Shown: positions 42,454-51,091 of the stretch, piece by piece
Layout of the letters: each line of letters begins with the position of its first letter
Numbering within the stretch: the first letter of the stretch is position 1
From: Ruminococcus sp.
GTDB taxonomy: Bacteria > Bacillota > Clostridia > Oscillospirales > Ruminococcaceae
Direction of reading: 5' to 3'
DNA length: 64,000 nt
Assembly (NCBI GenBank): GCA_024697545.1
Contig: JAILFN010000009.1
Span: forward strand, 1-64,000
Notes under the pieces: model-generated
What the model was told of the DNA's origin: nothing
The model's input: the letters and a program-made list of their open reading frames with translations, nothing else
Database searches by the model: none
Program-made: the position numbers and the translations under genes

Positions 42454-42490
42454 AAAAAGCCGCCGCACCCTGGTGCAGCAGCCCTTCTTT
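42454..42490 (-). terminator. Terminator after the GtrA gene
   Basis: Hairpin of GC-GC-GCAC against GTGC-GC-GC arms with C/A mismatches, flanked by an A-run on the left that gives a U-tract on the minus strand. Confidence 0.75.
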
Positions 42491-43014
42491 CAACTTTGTA
42501 CGCCCGCTGCATCTGTCTTGAATATCAGCAGCTTGCTTATTATGTAATTCAGCACGATGGTCACGATCTGAACTATGATCTTCGCGGCAACATCGTTCAT
42601 GCCCAGCTTTGAGATCGAAAGCTCAAGCAGCACAGTCTCAACTATGAGCGTGAACAGCCTGCCCGCAAAAAACGCCGCGCATTCCTTCGCGATGCCCGCA
42701 GCCCCGCAGGCGTTCGTCTCAAAGACCCATATCCTGTTGGTGATGTAAGCGAGCGTCACGGCGCATATCCATGAGAAAACGTTCGCCGCAACTATGTCAG
42801 TCTGAAAGCCGATCCCGAAGACCGATGCCTCGGGCAGGTCTTTGAACATCATCCGCCCCAGCGCGAATGTCACAACGCTGACAACGGTGGTCACTCCGCC
42901 GAAAAACAGGTAGAGCAGCACTTCCTTGTGGGCGGCATAGAACGGCTCAAAGGGTTTGAGCAGCCGCCACGACATTATCCTGTCGAATATATCCTTTTTC
43001 TTTTCCAATTGCAC
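42490..43014 (-). CDS. GtrA family membrane protein
   Basis: A 174-residue protein with four TM segments (about 33-55, 72-95, 112-132, 140-162) of the GtrA family, small proteins that help flip polyprenyl-phosphate-linked sugars or act with cell-surface glycosyltransferases. FFGGVTTVVSVVTF and YITNRIWVFET are typical. It lies 11 bases after the pullulanase gene and is the last gene of the mraY-like operon. No linked glycosyltransferase is present. Confidence 0.87.
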   Translation of the reverse strand: MQLEKKKDIFDRIMSWRLLKPFEPFYAAHKEVLLYLFFGGVTTVVSVVTFALGRMMFKDLPEASVFGIGFQTDIVAANVFSWICAVTLAYITNRIWVFETNACGAAGIAKECAAFFAGRLFTLIVETVLLELSISKLGMNDVAAKIIVQIVTIVLNYIISKLLIFKTDAAGVQS

Positions 43015-43025
43015 TTTGCCTTTCT

Positions 43026-44990
43026 TTAGTCAAACAGTCTCTTGAATACCGCGCAGCTCAGGCGAGGCACCTGAACCGTTCCCGAACAGCGGTGATAATC
43101 GGGTCTGCCGCTGTTGTCGAGCCTGCGGTAGAACACTCCGTTCGGAAGCTGCACCGTGCGTTCTTCGAGGCGGTTGTTGAGAGCGATGAAATAGCACTCA
43201 CGGTCATCGACCAGCTCATAACAGACTATGTCCGAGCAGTTGTGAAAATAAAGATGCCTGTCAAGCTGCTCGCTTTCGCGCATACGGAATAGCTTTGATG
43301 ACTTCCTGAGCGCTATCAGAGCCTTGTAATATCTGAACACGCCGATATGCTCATATTTTCTGTCCCAGCGGATCTTGTTTACGCTGTCGGGGGCGTTGTA
43401 GCTGTTGCCGTCGTATATGTTCTCGCCGTTCGGCTGCTCGCCCTCGGGCAGCACGCGCGGCTTGGTGCGGAGAAAATCCTGACCCAGCTGTATGAACGGC
43501 ACGCCCTGAGAGAGTATCACGCAGGCAGCGGCGAGCTTATCCATCTCGATGCGGTCGGCTTCACTCGCTTCGGGGACCGATATCGCCAGCTTGTCCCAGA
43601 GGGTATGGTTATCGTGAGCCTCGCAGTAGTTTATCGCCTGGGCGGGGGTAAATGACCAGCAGAGGTCGTCCGCCGTGCCCTGCAAAGACCTGTACCTCGT
43701 ATTGGCGCTCACGCCGCGCTTTATCGCATTGAAAGCGTGGTCGGCGCCGCTGACGTAGCCGCGGGCGTGCAGGTCGAAGGTTCCGCCCTTTATGCCGTCG
43801 CGGATATTATCATTGAACAGCCCGATGCGTCCGAAGTCATAGCTGTTCCATTTGAAGCAGAGCTTGTCGGTGGGGTAGGGGGATTCTCCGCCCGTCCAGC
43901 CCTCGCCGTACATAAGCAGCTGAGGGTCGATCTTGTCCAGCTCATCACGCAGCATATTCATCGTGCTGATATCGTGAAGCCCCATAAGGTCGAAGCGGAA
44001 TCCGTCAACGTGGTATTCGTTCACCCAGAATTTGAGCGCTTCAAGCATGAATTTTCTGTACATTATGTGGTCGGAGGCAGTCTCGTTGCCGCAGCCCGAG
44101 CCGTTTGAAAAGCTGCCGTCATGGCGCAGACGGTGGTAGTAATAGGGCACCGTCTGCTGGAACGCCGACTCCTCGGTATAGTAGGTGTGGTTATAGACAA
44201 CGTCGAGTATCACGCCGATGCCCGCCTTGTGCAGCGCCTTTACCAGCTCCTTGAACTCGCGGATGCGTATATCTCCGTCCTCTGGTTCGGAGCAGTAGCT
44301 GCCCTCCAGGCACATATAGTTCTTCGGGTCGTAGCCCCAGTTGTACTGCCCCGCGAACGGCTTTTTCTCATTGACGGTAGCGTAATCGCTGACCGGCATG
44401 AGCTGAACATGGGTGATGCCCAGTTCCTTCAGGTGATCGAGGCAGGTGGTCACGCCCTTGTACCTCGTACCCTCAACGGTAAAGCCCATAAAGCGTCCGC
44501 GCTTGTACCATTCGGTATCGGGTATGCCGCTCGTGCCGTCGATGGAAAAATCGCGGACATGACATTCGTATATCACAGCGTCAACGGGGTTTTCACAGAC
44601 GGGGCGCATGTCCTCGTCCCAGCCCTCGGGGTCCAGCGACTTAAAATCGGGGATATACCCGCGCTCTCCGTTTACTCCGCAGGCTTTGGCGTAGATGTCT
44701 ATCGTCTCAACGCTCCTGTAATGGTCAAATTCAAGCTGATAGGTGTAGTACATACCGTAGCAGGTATGCATGAGCAGTACCTCCCACACACCGTGATCTC
44801 TTCTCTGCATACTAAGCGTCTGGACAAGGTTGTCTCCCTCGCCGCCCGTGTACATCCTTAGAGTCACGGCGGTGCAGAAGGGTGCCCACACCCTGAACAC
44901 GGTAGTCTCTCCGTCGCAGATGACGCCGAGTTCACCGTCGTATGCGTTTATTCTGTCAAACCGATTATAGTCGGTAATGTAGTTTCTCAT
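43026..44990 (-). CDS. pulA: Type I pullulanase (GH13)
   Basis: A 654-residue cytoplasmic debranching enzyme, without signal peptide, that cuts alpha-1,6 links of pullulan, limit dextrins or glycogen. An N-terminal CBM48-like domain (about 15-110) carries FRVWAPFCTAVTL. The pullulanase signature YNWGYDPKNY is near 218, then DVVYNHTY near 265, the nucleophile Asp in GFRFDLMGLHD near 338, the acid/base Glu in YGEGWTGG near 370 and CEAHDNHTLWD near 462. Probably used in intracellular glycogen or maltodextrin turnover. Confidence 0.93.
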   Translation of the reverse strand: MRNYITDYNRFDRINAYDGELGVICDGETTVFRVWAPFCTAVTLRMYTGGEGDNLVQTLSMQRRDHGVWEVLLMHTCYGMYYTYQLEFDHYRSVETIDIYAKACGVNGERGYIPDFKSLDPEGWDEDMRPVCENPVDAVIYECHVRDFSIDGTSGIPDTEWYKRGRFMGFTVEGTRYKGVTTCLDHLKELGITHVQLMPVSDYATVNEKKPFAGQYNWGYDPKNYMCLEGSYCSEPEDGDIRIREFKELVKALHKAGIGVILDVVYNHTYYTEESAFQQTVPYYYHRLRHDGSFSNGSGCGNETASDHIMYRKFMLEALKFWVNEYHVDGFRFDLMGLHDISTMNMLRDELDKIDPQLLMYGEGWTGGESPYPTDKLCFKWNSYDFGRIGLFNDNIRDGIKGGTFDLHARGYVSGADHAFNAIKRGVSANTRYRSLQGTADDLCWSFTPAQAINYCEAHDNHTLWDKLAISVPEASEADRIEMDKLAAACVILSQGVPFIQLGQDFLRTKPRVLPEGEQPNGENIYDGNSYNAPDSVNKIRWDRKYEHIGVFRYYKALIALRKSSKLFRMRESEQLDRHLYFHNCSDIVCYELVDDRECYFIALNNRLEERTVQLPNGVFYRRLDNSGRPDYHRCSGTVQVPRLSCAVFKRLFD

Positions 44991-45066
44991 TTTTTCTTTG
45001 CTCCCTCGCCGCCCGATACGGGCGAAAGATAAGTACCGTGATACCCGCGGCTTTCGTCAGAGTAGT

Positions 45067-45936
45067 TCATTCAGCCGCCAGACCCAGAACATCGCCCATT
45101 CTGAGCTTTGTCTCAAACCCGCGGCGGGTGTTCTCGATAAGATCGTCGCAGATGTTCACCCTGTCGTCCGCGGTAAGCAGGATAATGGTCGAGCCGCCGA
45201 AATCGAACACGCCCTTTTCCTCGCCCTTGCTTATCCTTGCAGCACCGTCCTCAAAGTTGCGTATGCGTCCCGCGCCGAGCGAGCCTACCTCCATCATTAT
45301 GATATCCCCGAGAAGAGGGTGGCGTATCATGCAGTATTCCCGCGCGTTTTCCTTGTACACCGCCTCAAATTCATTTGACACGGGGCGGGTGACGTTCAGC
45401 ACGCCGCTGATATGTCGCTCGTGGCTCTTGATGCCGCCGCAGGGGAAGATATATCTGTGCGGGTCGGCGGCGGTCAGCCTTATTATCAAAGCATTTCCGC
45501 CCGCGTATTTTTTCGCGAGCTTTTTATCTCTCAGCAGGCTGTGAACGCTGTACACCGTGTTCTTTACCACGAACATATCGCTCGCGGCGATGGAGTAAGC
45601 GGTGACGTTGCCGTCGCAGGGGCAGATAAGCGCCTGCTCACGCTCATCTATCCTGCGTCTGCCCTTCTTGAAGCGTCTTGTAAAGAATTCGTTGAATGAA
45701 GCGTAGTCCGGCTTCTCGAAATCGAACAGATCTATATCATACTTTTCGGCAAAGCTTTCAATGAACGCCGCCGACACGCCGCTTTCCAGGGCTATCCCCG
45801 CAGCCTTGCTGACAAAGCGTCCCGTCAGCACTTTCATGCAGGCGCGGGTGCTCTCAAAGGAATACACGTCCTTTAAGAACTTGTCCAGAGTCTCGTTGTT
45901 CTCATAGTACACACCGTTTCTGTCGATAACTTTCAT
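45067..45936 (-). CDS. psd: Phosphatidylserine decarboxylase
   Basis: A 289-residue pyruvoyl-dependent enzyme producing phosphatidylethanolamine. NEFFTRRFKKGRR near 85 and CPCDGNV near 108 are family features, HPHRY-like DPHRYIFPCGG lies near 160, and the self-cleavage site is GGST near 248, where the Ser becomes the pyruvoyl group. Membrane-associated in the cytoplasm. It lies 21 bases downstream of the MraY-like gene. No phosphatidylserine synthase (pssA) is in the window. Confidence 0.92.
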   Translation of the reverse strand: MKVIDRNGVYYENNETLDKFLKDVYSFESTRACMKVLTGRFVSKAAGIALESGVSAAFIESFAEKYDIDLFDFEKPDYASFNEFFTRRFKKGRRRIDEREQALICPCDGNVTAYSIAASDMFVVKNTVYSVHSLLRDKKLAKKYAGGNALIIRLTAADPHRYIFPCGGIKSHERHISGVLNVTRPVSNEFEAVYKENAREYCMIRHPLLGDIIMMEVGSLGAGRIRNFEDGAARISKGEEKGVFDFGGSTIILLTADDRVNICDDLIENTRRGFETKLRMGDVLGLAAE

Positions 45937-45957
45937 AGCCTTGCTCCTTTCCTTTCA

Positions 45958-46896
45958 TCAGATGAACGATATGAACACAGCGCCGACTATGAGCTGTATT
46001 ATCGTAAATCTTACCACTACCTGCGTATCACCCACGCCGAGGTTCTTGCGCCAGTGGTCGTGCAGGGGCGTGCGGATCTTATCCATGAAGTTCGTAAGCT
46101 TCAGGAAGCGTCTGAATGAAAGCTTTACAAGTCCGATGCCGCCGTCGATTATTATCATGCAGGCAAAGGGCAGGAAGCTTACGGGTCTGCCGCTGTGCAG
46201 CGCCGCCAGCGCAAGGAACACGCCCAGCGAACGCGAACCCGCATCACCCATAAGAATAAGGCTGGGCGAGCAGTTGAACCAGAGGTAGCTTATAAGTATT
46301 ATCATCATTATCACCGACATGGTGGTCATATCCTCGGGCAGCGAATAGAACAGGAACAGCCCGAGTGTCACGAGGGAAAGGGATGCACACATACCGTCAA
46401 CGCCGTCGCAGCAGTTGGTGACGTTTATGCTCATCCAGATAAGTCCCATGCAGAGCACCGCGAACAGCGGCACGGGAACGTTGATATCGTGACCGAACAG
46501 GATTATCGCCGTCGAATTGTGCGCGATAAAATTCACCGTAAGACCGATGGTTATGACAAGATCGAGCAGACCCTTTTTCAGCTCGCCCCAGGCGACCTTT
46601 GAAGCGTCGTCAAAGTAGCCCGTCAGCATGGCGGCGTATATCAGCGCCATATTTATCACAGTCTCTGCCGAAAAGGGCACGAACAGCGCACAGCACAGCA
46701 CGAACGCCGTTATCATTATGATGCCCGCGCCCCTCGCCTTGCCGCGGCTCAGCTCACCGTTTACGGCATCGGGGCGTCCCTGATCCTTTGGGAGTATCTT
46801 TGAGAAAAATTTCAGCGAAAGAAACCCTATCGCAAAGGTCATCCCCACCTCAAAGATCATGAACAGATGTCTCGTCATAAGAATGTTTTCAAGCAT
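45958..46896 (-). CDS. MraY/WecA-type phospho-sugar polyprenyl-phosphate transferase
   Basis: A 312-residue membrane enzyme with about ten TM segments that transfers a phospho-sugar from a UDP donor to undecaprenyl phosphate. MraY-like motifs are GELSRGKARGAG near 47, YFDDASKVAWGELKKG near 93, NVTNCCDGVDGM near 160, MGDAGSRSLG near 215 and HDHWRKNLG near 283. It is away from any dcw cluster; whether it is the main MraY or a paralog cannot be settled here. GGGAGG precedes the start. Confidence 0.87.
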   Translation of the reverse strand: MLENILMTRHLFMIFEVGMTFAIGFLSLKFFSKILPKDQGRPDAVNGELSRGKARGAGIIMITAFVLCCALFVPFSAETVINMALIYAAMLTGYFDDASKVAWGELKKGLLDLVITIGLTVNFIAHNSTAIILFGHDINVPVPLFAVLCMGLIWMSINVTNCCDGVDGMCASLSLVTLGLFLFYSLPEDMTTMSVIMMIILISYLWFNCSPSLILMGDAGSRSLGVFLALAALHSGRPVSFLPFACMIIIDGGIGLVKLSFRRFLKLTNFMDKIRTPLHDHWRKNLGVGDTQVVVRFTIIQLIVGAVFISFI

Positions 46897-46958
46897 ATTA
46901 CTTCCTCCCGTTTATACTGCGCCCTTTCGGCACCGCCGCGAGCGCACACCTAACTTAT

Positions 46959-46987
46959 ATTATACTACATCTCAGATAAAAATGCAA
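46959..46987 (-). promoter_or_regulatory. Promoter of the mraY-like operon
   Basis: Minus-strand TTGCAT (46982-46987), 17-bp spacer, TATAAT (46959-46964). Its -35 lies inside the htpG terminator. Confidence 0.65.
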
Positions 46988-47010
46988 CCCCCGTTTTCCA
47001 CGAGGGCTGC
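46977..47010 (-). terminator. Terminator of htpG
   Basis: Stem with arms 46984-46993 and 47001-47010 (two mismatches) followed on the minus strand by a T-run (46977-46982). Confidence 0.8.
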
Positions 47011-47066
47011 AAATAAATTATACTTATTTTGTTACATTTCCGCAGATGATGTCGGTATAACGGGGG

Positions 47067-48953
47067 TCACACCATAAGTCCGCAGATGAGGTCTGCAAAT
47101 TCCACGGGGTTGTCTACCGCAAGTCCCTCGATCAGAAGTGCCTGCGAATAGAGAAGCTTGGTGTAGTCTGCGAGCTTGTCCTTGTCGGTGTCATAAAGCT
47201 CGCGGAGCTTTGCGAATATCGGGTGGGAAGCGTTGAGTTCGAGGCTCTTTTCGGCGGACACCTTGTTGCCCTCATTCTGCGGCATGGCGTTGAGTACCTT
47301 CTCCATCTCTATGGAGACCTGACCTACGCTGGAAAGGCAAACGGGGTGGCTCTTGAGCTTGTTGGAGATGCGTACTTCAAATACCTTGCCGTCAAGCGAC
47401 TTCTTCATGAAGTCGAACATATCCTTGTTCTCCTCGGCGGTCTTCTTGGCTTCTTCCTTCTCCTCATCGGTGTCAAGGTCGATAGCGCCGTCGTTCACCG
47501 AACGGAAGGGCTTGCCGTCATACATCATCAGCACCTTCATGCTGAACTCGTCGATATCCTGTGTGAAGTAAAGCACCTCATAGCCCTTGTCGCGTATCTT
47601 CTCGATAACGGGGAGCATCTCTATCTTGGCTCTGCTCTCGCCGCAGCAGTAGTAGATGCAGTCCTGACCTTCCTTCATGCGGCTGACGTACTCGGCAAGC
47701 GTTACCTTCTTGTCAGGGTCGAAGGAGGACTGGAAGAGCAGCAGATCCTTTACGGCATCGGCAGCGGTGCCGTAGCTCTGGTAAATGCCGAACTTGAACT
47801 GCAAGCCGAAGGCATCGAAAAACTTCTCATACTTCTCGCGGTCGTTCTTCAGCAGCTTTGTAAGCTCGTTCTTTATGCTCTTTTCGATGTTCTTGGCGAT
47901 GATCTTCAGCTGTCTGTCATGCTGGAGCATCTCACGGGAGATGTTGAGCGACAGATCCTCGGAATCCACAAGACCCTTGACGAAGCTGAAATGATCGGGC
48001 AGCAGATCGGAGCACTTGTCCATTATCATAACGCCGCTGGAATAAAGCTGCAAGCCCTTCTCATAGTCCTTGCTGTAATAATCAAAGGGAGCGCGTGCGG
48101 GGATATACAGCAGAGCGTCATAGGTGGCTGTACCCTCTGTCTTGGAATGTATATGCAACAGCGGCGGGGTATAGTCGGAGAACTTGTCGATATAGAAGCG
48201 GTCGTAGTCCTCGTCGGTAAGCTCGCTCTTGTTCTTCTTCCAGATAGGAGTCATGGAGTTGAGCGTTTCATTCTCTATCTCTATCTCAGGCTCGTCCTTG
48301 CCCTCAACATACTTGGGATGCTCAACGTCCATCTTGATCGGGAAGCGGATATAATCGGAATACTTCTTGATAAGCGACTGCACTCTGAAGCTTTCCAGAT
48401 ACTCGGAATACTTCTCGTCATCAGTATCGTCCTTGAGGGAGATGATGACATCGGTGCCGAAGCCCTCTTTCTCGCACTCCTCAATGGTATAGCCGTCAAC
48501 GCCGTCAGATACCCAGCGGTAAGCCTTATCGCTGCCGTAAGCCTTGGTAACGACAGTCACTTCCTTGGCGACCATGAACGTCGAGTAAAAGCCTACGCCG
48601 AACTGACCGATTATATCAACGTCCTCGCCGAGTTCGTTGTCGCTCTTGAATGCCAGCGAGCCGGAATTTGCGATGGTACCGAGGTTATCCTCAAGCTCCT
48701 GAGCGGTCATGCCGATACCGTTATCCGAAACTGTCAGGGTACGGGCTTCCTTGTCGGCGGTTATGCTGATAGCGAAATCATCCTTGTTCATACCGACGGA
48801 AGTATCGGTCAGCGACTTGAAGTAGAGCTTGTCGATGGCATCGCTTGCGTTTGATATCACCTCACGGAGAAAGATCTCCTTATGGGTGTATATCGAGTTT
48901 ATCATCATGTCAAGAAGCCGACGCGATTCGGCTTTAAATTCCTTCTTTTCCAT
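47067..48953 (-). CDS. htpG: Molecular chaperone HtpG (Hsp90)
   Basis: A 628-residue bacterial Hsp90. The GHKL ATPase domain (about 1-215) has REVISNASDAIDKLYF near 28, LTVSDNGIGMT near 78 and GQFGVGFYSTF near 117. The middle domain (about 225-500) carries the catalytic Arg region SLNISREMLQ near 330, and the C-terminal dimer domain ends the protein. GGAGG precedes ATG 48953; an in-frame start six codons upstream overlaps it. A CIRCE operator sits in the 5' region, so HrcA is expected to control it. Confidence 0.95.
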   Translation of the reverse strand: MEKKEFKAESRRLLDMMINSIYTHKEIFLREVISNASDAIDKLYFKSLTDTSVGMNKDDFAISITADKEARTLTVSDNGIGMTAQELEDNLGTIANSGSLAFKSDNELGEDVDIIGQFGVGFYSTFMVAKEVTVVTKAYGSDKAYRWVSDGVDGYTIEECEKEGFGTDVIISLKDDTDDEKYSEYLESFRVQSLIKKYSDYIRFPIKMDVEHPKYVEGKDEPEIEIENETLNSMTPIWKKNKSELTDEDYDRFYIDKFSDYTPPLLHIHSKTEGTATYDALLYIPARAPFDYYSKDYEKGLQLYSSGVMIMDKCSDLLPDHFSFVKGLVDSEDLSLNISREMLQHDRQLKIIAKNIEKSIKNELTKLLKNDREKYEKFFDAFGLQFKFGIYQSYGTAADAVKDLLLFQSSFDPDKKVTLAEYVSRMKEGQDCIYYCCGESRAKIEMLPVIEKIRDKGYEVLYFTQDIDEFSMKVLMMYDGKPFRSVNDGAIDLDTDEEKEEAKKTAEENKDMFDFMKKSLDGKVFEVRISNKLKSHPVCLSSVGQVSIEMEKVLNAMPQNEGNKVSAEKSLELNASHPIFAKLRELYDTDKDKLADYTKLLYSQALLIEGLAVDNPVEFADLICGLMV

Positions 48954-48977
48954 AAAAAAACCTCCAAACAAATATTT

Positions 48978-49004
48978 TTAGCACTCTTATAGTGAGAGTG
49001 CTAA
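48978..49004. promoter_or_regulatory. CIRCE operator (HrcA binding site)
   Basis: Perfect TTAGCACTC-N9-GAGTGCTAA, the classical CIRCE consensus, between the -10 box and the htpG start codon. Confidence 0.95.
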
Positions 49005-49016
49005 ACCATTAATCTT

Positions 49017-49044
49017 ATTATACTACATTACCGCCGAAATGCAA
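49017..49044 (-). promoter_or_regulatory. Promoter of htpG
   Basis: Minus-strand TATAAT (49017-49022) with a weak TTGCAT -35 (49039-49044) at 16 bp; CIRCE follows 12 bp downstream of the -10. Confidence 0.7.
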
Positions 49045-49116
49045 GTGCTGTAACACAATTTGTGCAATTTCTTTACATTTTGTTAATCTATATCCCTGAC
49101 GCAGAAATGCACACAC

Positions 49117-49146
49117 AAAAAAAGCAGCACCTTTCGGTACTGCTCT
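49117..49146 (-). terminator. Terminator of the MarR/ABC exporter operon
   Basis: Hairpin AGCAG-ACC against GGT-CTGCT with a TTTC loop and an A7 run on the left, giving a U-tract on the minus strand just past the stop at 49154. Confidence 0.82.
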
Positions 49147-49153
49147 CTTATGC

Positions 49154-51091
49154 TTATTCAAGCTCGAATGCGCCTGTATAGAGCTGATAGTACTTGCCCT
49201 TCTCTTCTATGAGCTTCTTGTGGCTGCCGCGCTCGATGATGCGTCCCTGCTCCAATACCATTATGACATCGGAGTTCTTGACCGTTGACAGCCTGTGGGC
49301 GATGACGAATACCGTGCGCCCGTACATCAGTCCGTCCATGCCGCGCTGCACCAGCGCTTCGGTACGGGTGTCTATTGAAGATGTAGCTTCGTCGAGTATC
49401 ATAACGGGCGGGTCGGCTACCGCCGCGCGGGCGATGGATATCAGCTGACGCTGACCCTGTGAAAGATTCGCACCGTTGCCCGTAAGCATGGTGTTGTAGC
49501 CCTCGGGCAGTCTGGTGATAAAATCGTGTGCGTTCGCAAGCCTTGCAGCCGCTATGCACTCCTCGTCCGTTGCCGAAAGGTTTCCGTAGCGGATATTATC
49601 CATGACAGTTCCGGTAAAGAGGTTTACGTCCTGCAAAACTATGCCGAGGCTTCGGCGCAGGTCGTCCTTCTTTATCTTGTTGATGTTTATGCCGTCATAG
49701 CGTATCTTGCCGTCGGCAATGTCGTAGAAGCGGTTTATAAGGTTCGTGATGGTGGTCTTGCCCGCGCCGGTCGCGCCGACAAAGGCTATCTTCTCACCCG
49801 GGTTTGCATATATGCTCACTTCGTGAAGCACTATCTTCTCGGGCACATACCCGAAGTCAACTTCCGTCAGCTCCACCTTGCCCTCTACCTTTGTAAGGGT
49901 GGTGGTGCCGTCCTCGTGGGGGTGCTTCCACGCCCATACGTTGGTGCGCTCGCTGCATTCGGTCAGCACGCCGTTGTCGTCGTACTTTGCGTTCACGAGG
50001 GTAACATAGCCGTCATCGACCTCGGGAGTCTCGTCGATAAGCCCGTAGATACGGGTAGCGCCCGCCATAGCCATTGCAACGGCATTGATCTGCTGAGAAA
50101 CGTTTGATATGTTCTGGCAGAACTGGCGTGTCATTCCTAGGAACGGCACCACGACCGCGATGCTCATAGCCTGACCCGATATCGAAAGGTTGGGTATCTT
50201 GAGGGTTATGAAAAGTCCGCCCGCAAAGGACATCAGGATATACATGATGTTGCCGATGTTGCCCATGATAGGCATAAGGATATTCGCGAACTTGTTGGCG
50301 TTGTTGGCGTCCTCGAAGAGCTGTTCGTTTATAACGTCAAAGTCCTTCTTGGAGTGCTCCTCGTGGCAGAACACCTTTACCACCTTCTGACCCTCGATCA
50401 TCTCCTCGATATAGCCTTCAGCCTTACCGAGGGACTTCTGCTGCTTTATGAAGAACCTGGCAGAATTTCCGCCGATCTTCTTTGTCACCATAGTCATGGC
50501 GACAACGCCGATGAACACCACGAGAGTCATCCATATGCTGAGATAAAACATATTGAACAGCAGCACGAGCAGCGTGAGGGCTGCGGTAAGTGCCTGCGGC
50601 AGCGCCTGGGATATCAGCTGTCTTAATGTGTCGATATCGTTGGTGTAATGGGACATGATATCGCCGTGGGGGTGGGTATCGAAGTATTTTATCGGCAGCT
50701 TTTCCATGCAGCGGAACATCTTCTCACGCATCTTGGCGAGGTGTCCCTGTGTGATTATCGCCATATTGAGCTGCTGCGCCAGCGAAGCCGCTATACCTAT
50801 AACGTATATCGCAGCCATAATTATCAGCAGCTTTGTAAGCTTTGGACTTGCGTAATCCATAGCGGCATCCGCACCGCTTTTATTGTATATCTTCAGTGCG
50901 GCTTCTATGATGCTCACTATCCTGTTCAGGAACAGCGAAGCCACAGAGCCTGCGACCGCGCTGAGCAGCAGGCATATCAGCACGAATGTAAGTCTGCCCT
51001 TATAATTTATGAACAGCTCTTTGATTATCCTTCCCACCTGCGGCTTGGGCGCATTGGGGTCTTTTACATAAGGTTGTCTTCTCGGAGGCAT
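49154..51091 (-). CDS. Heterodimeric ABC exporter, catalytic-site half
   Basis: A 645-residue TMD-NBD protein of the multidrug type. An N-terminal tail (1-30) is followed by six TMs (about 33-350) and an NBD with Walker A GATGAGKTT near 440, signature LSQGQRQL near 540, Walker B MILDEATSSID near 563 and H-loop IAHRLS. The 40-residue insert before the NBD (about 370-410, Trp- and Glu-containing) is typical of this partner. It keeps the catalytic Glu in Walker B, unlike the upstream half. The two genes abut at 51091. Confidence 0.92.
   Translation of the reverse strand: MPPRRQPYVKDPNAPKPQVGRIIKELFINYKGRLTFVLICLLLSAVAGSVASLFLNRIVSIIEAALKIYNKSGADAAMDYASPKLTKLLIIMAAIYVIGIAASLAQQLNMAIITQGHLAKMREKMFRCMEKLPIKYFDTHPHGDIMSHYTNDIDTLRQLISQALPQALTAALTLLVLLFNMFYLSIWMTLVVFIGVVAMTMVTKKIGGNSARFFIKQQKSLGKAEGYIEEMIEGQKVVKVFCHEEHSKKDFDVINEQLFEDANNANKFANILMPIMGNIGNIMYILMSFAGGLFITLKIPNLSISGQAMSIAVVVPFLGMTRQFCQNISNVSQQINAVAMAMAGATRIYGLIDETPEVDDGYVTLVNAKYDDNGVLTECSERTNVWAWKHPHEDGTTTLTKVEGKVELTEVDFGYVPEKIVLHEVSIYANPGEKIAFVGATGAGKTTITNLINRFYDIADGKIRYDGININKIKKDDLRRSLGIVLQDVNLFTGTVMDNIRYGNLSATDEECIAAARLANAHDFITRLPEGYNTMLTGNGANLSQGQRQLISIARAAVADPPVMILDEATSSIDTRTEALVQRGMDGLMYGRTVFVIAHRLSTVKNSDVIMVLEQGRIIERGSHKKLIEEKGKYYQLYTGAFELE

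Noticed and set aside
47223-48854. 543-codon open frame on the plus strand
   Set aside because: It is the antisense of htpG; no family features and no ribosome site, while the minus-strand frame is a full Hsp90.
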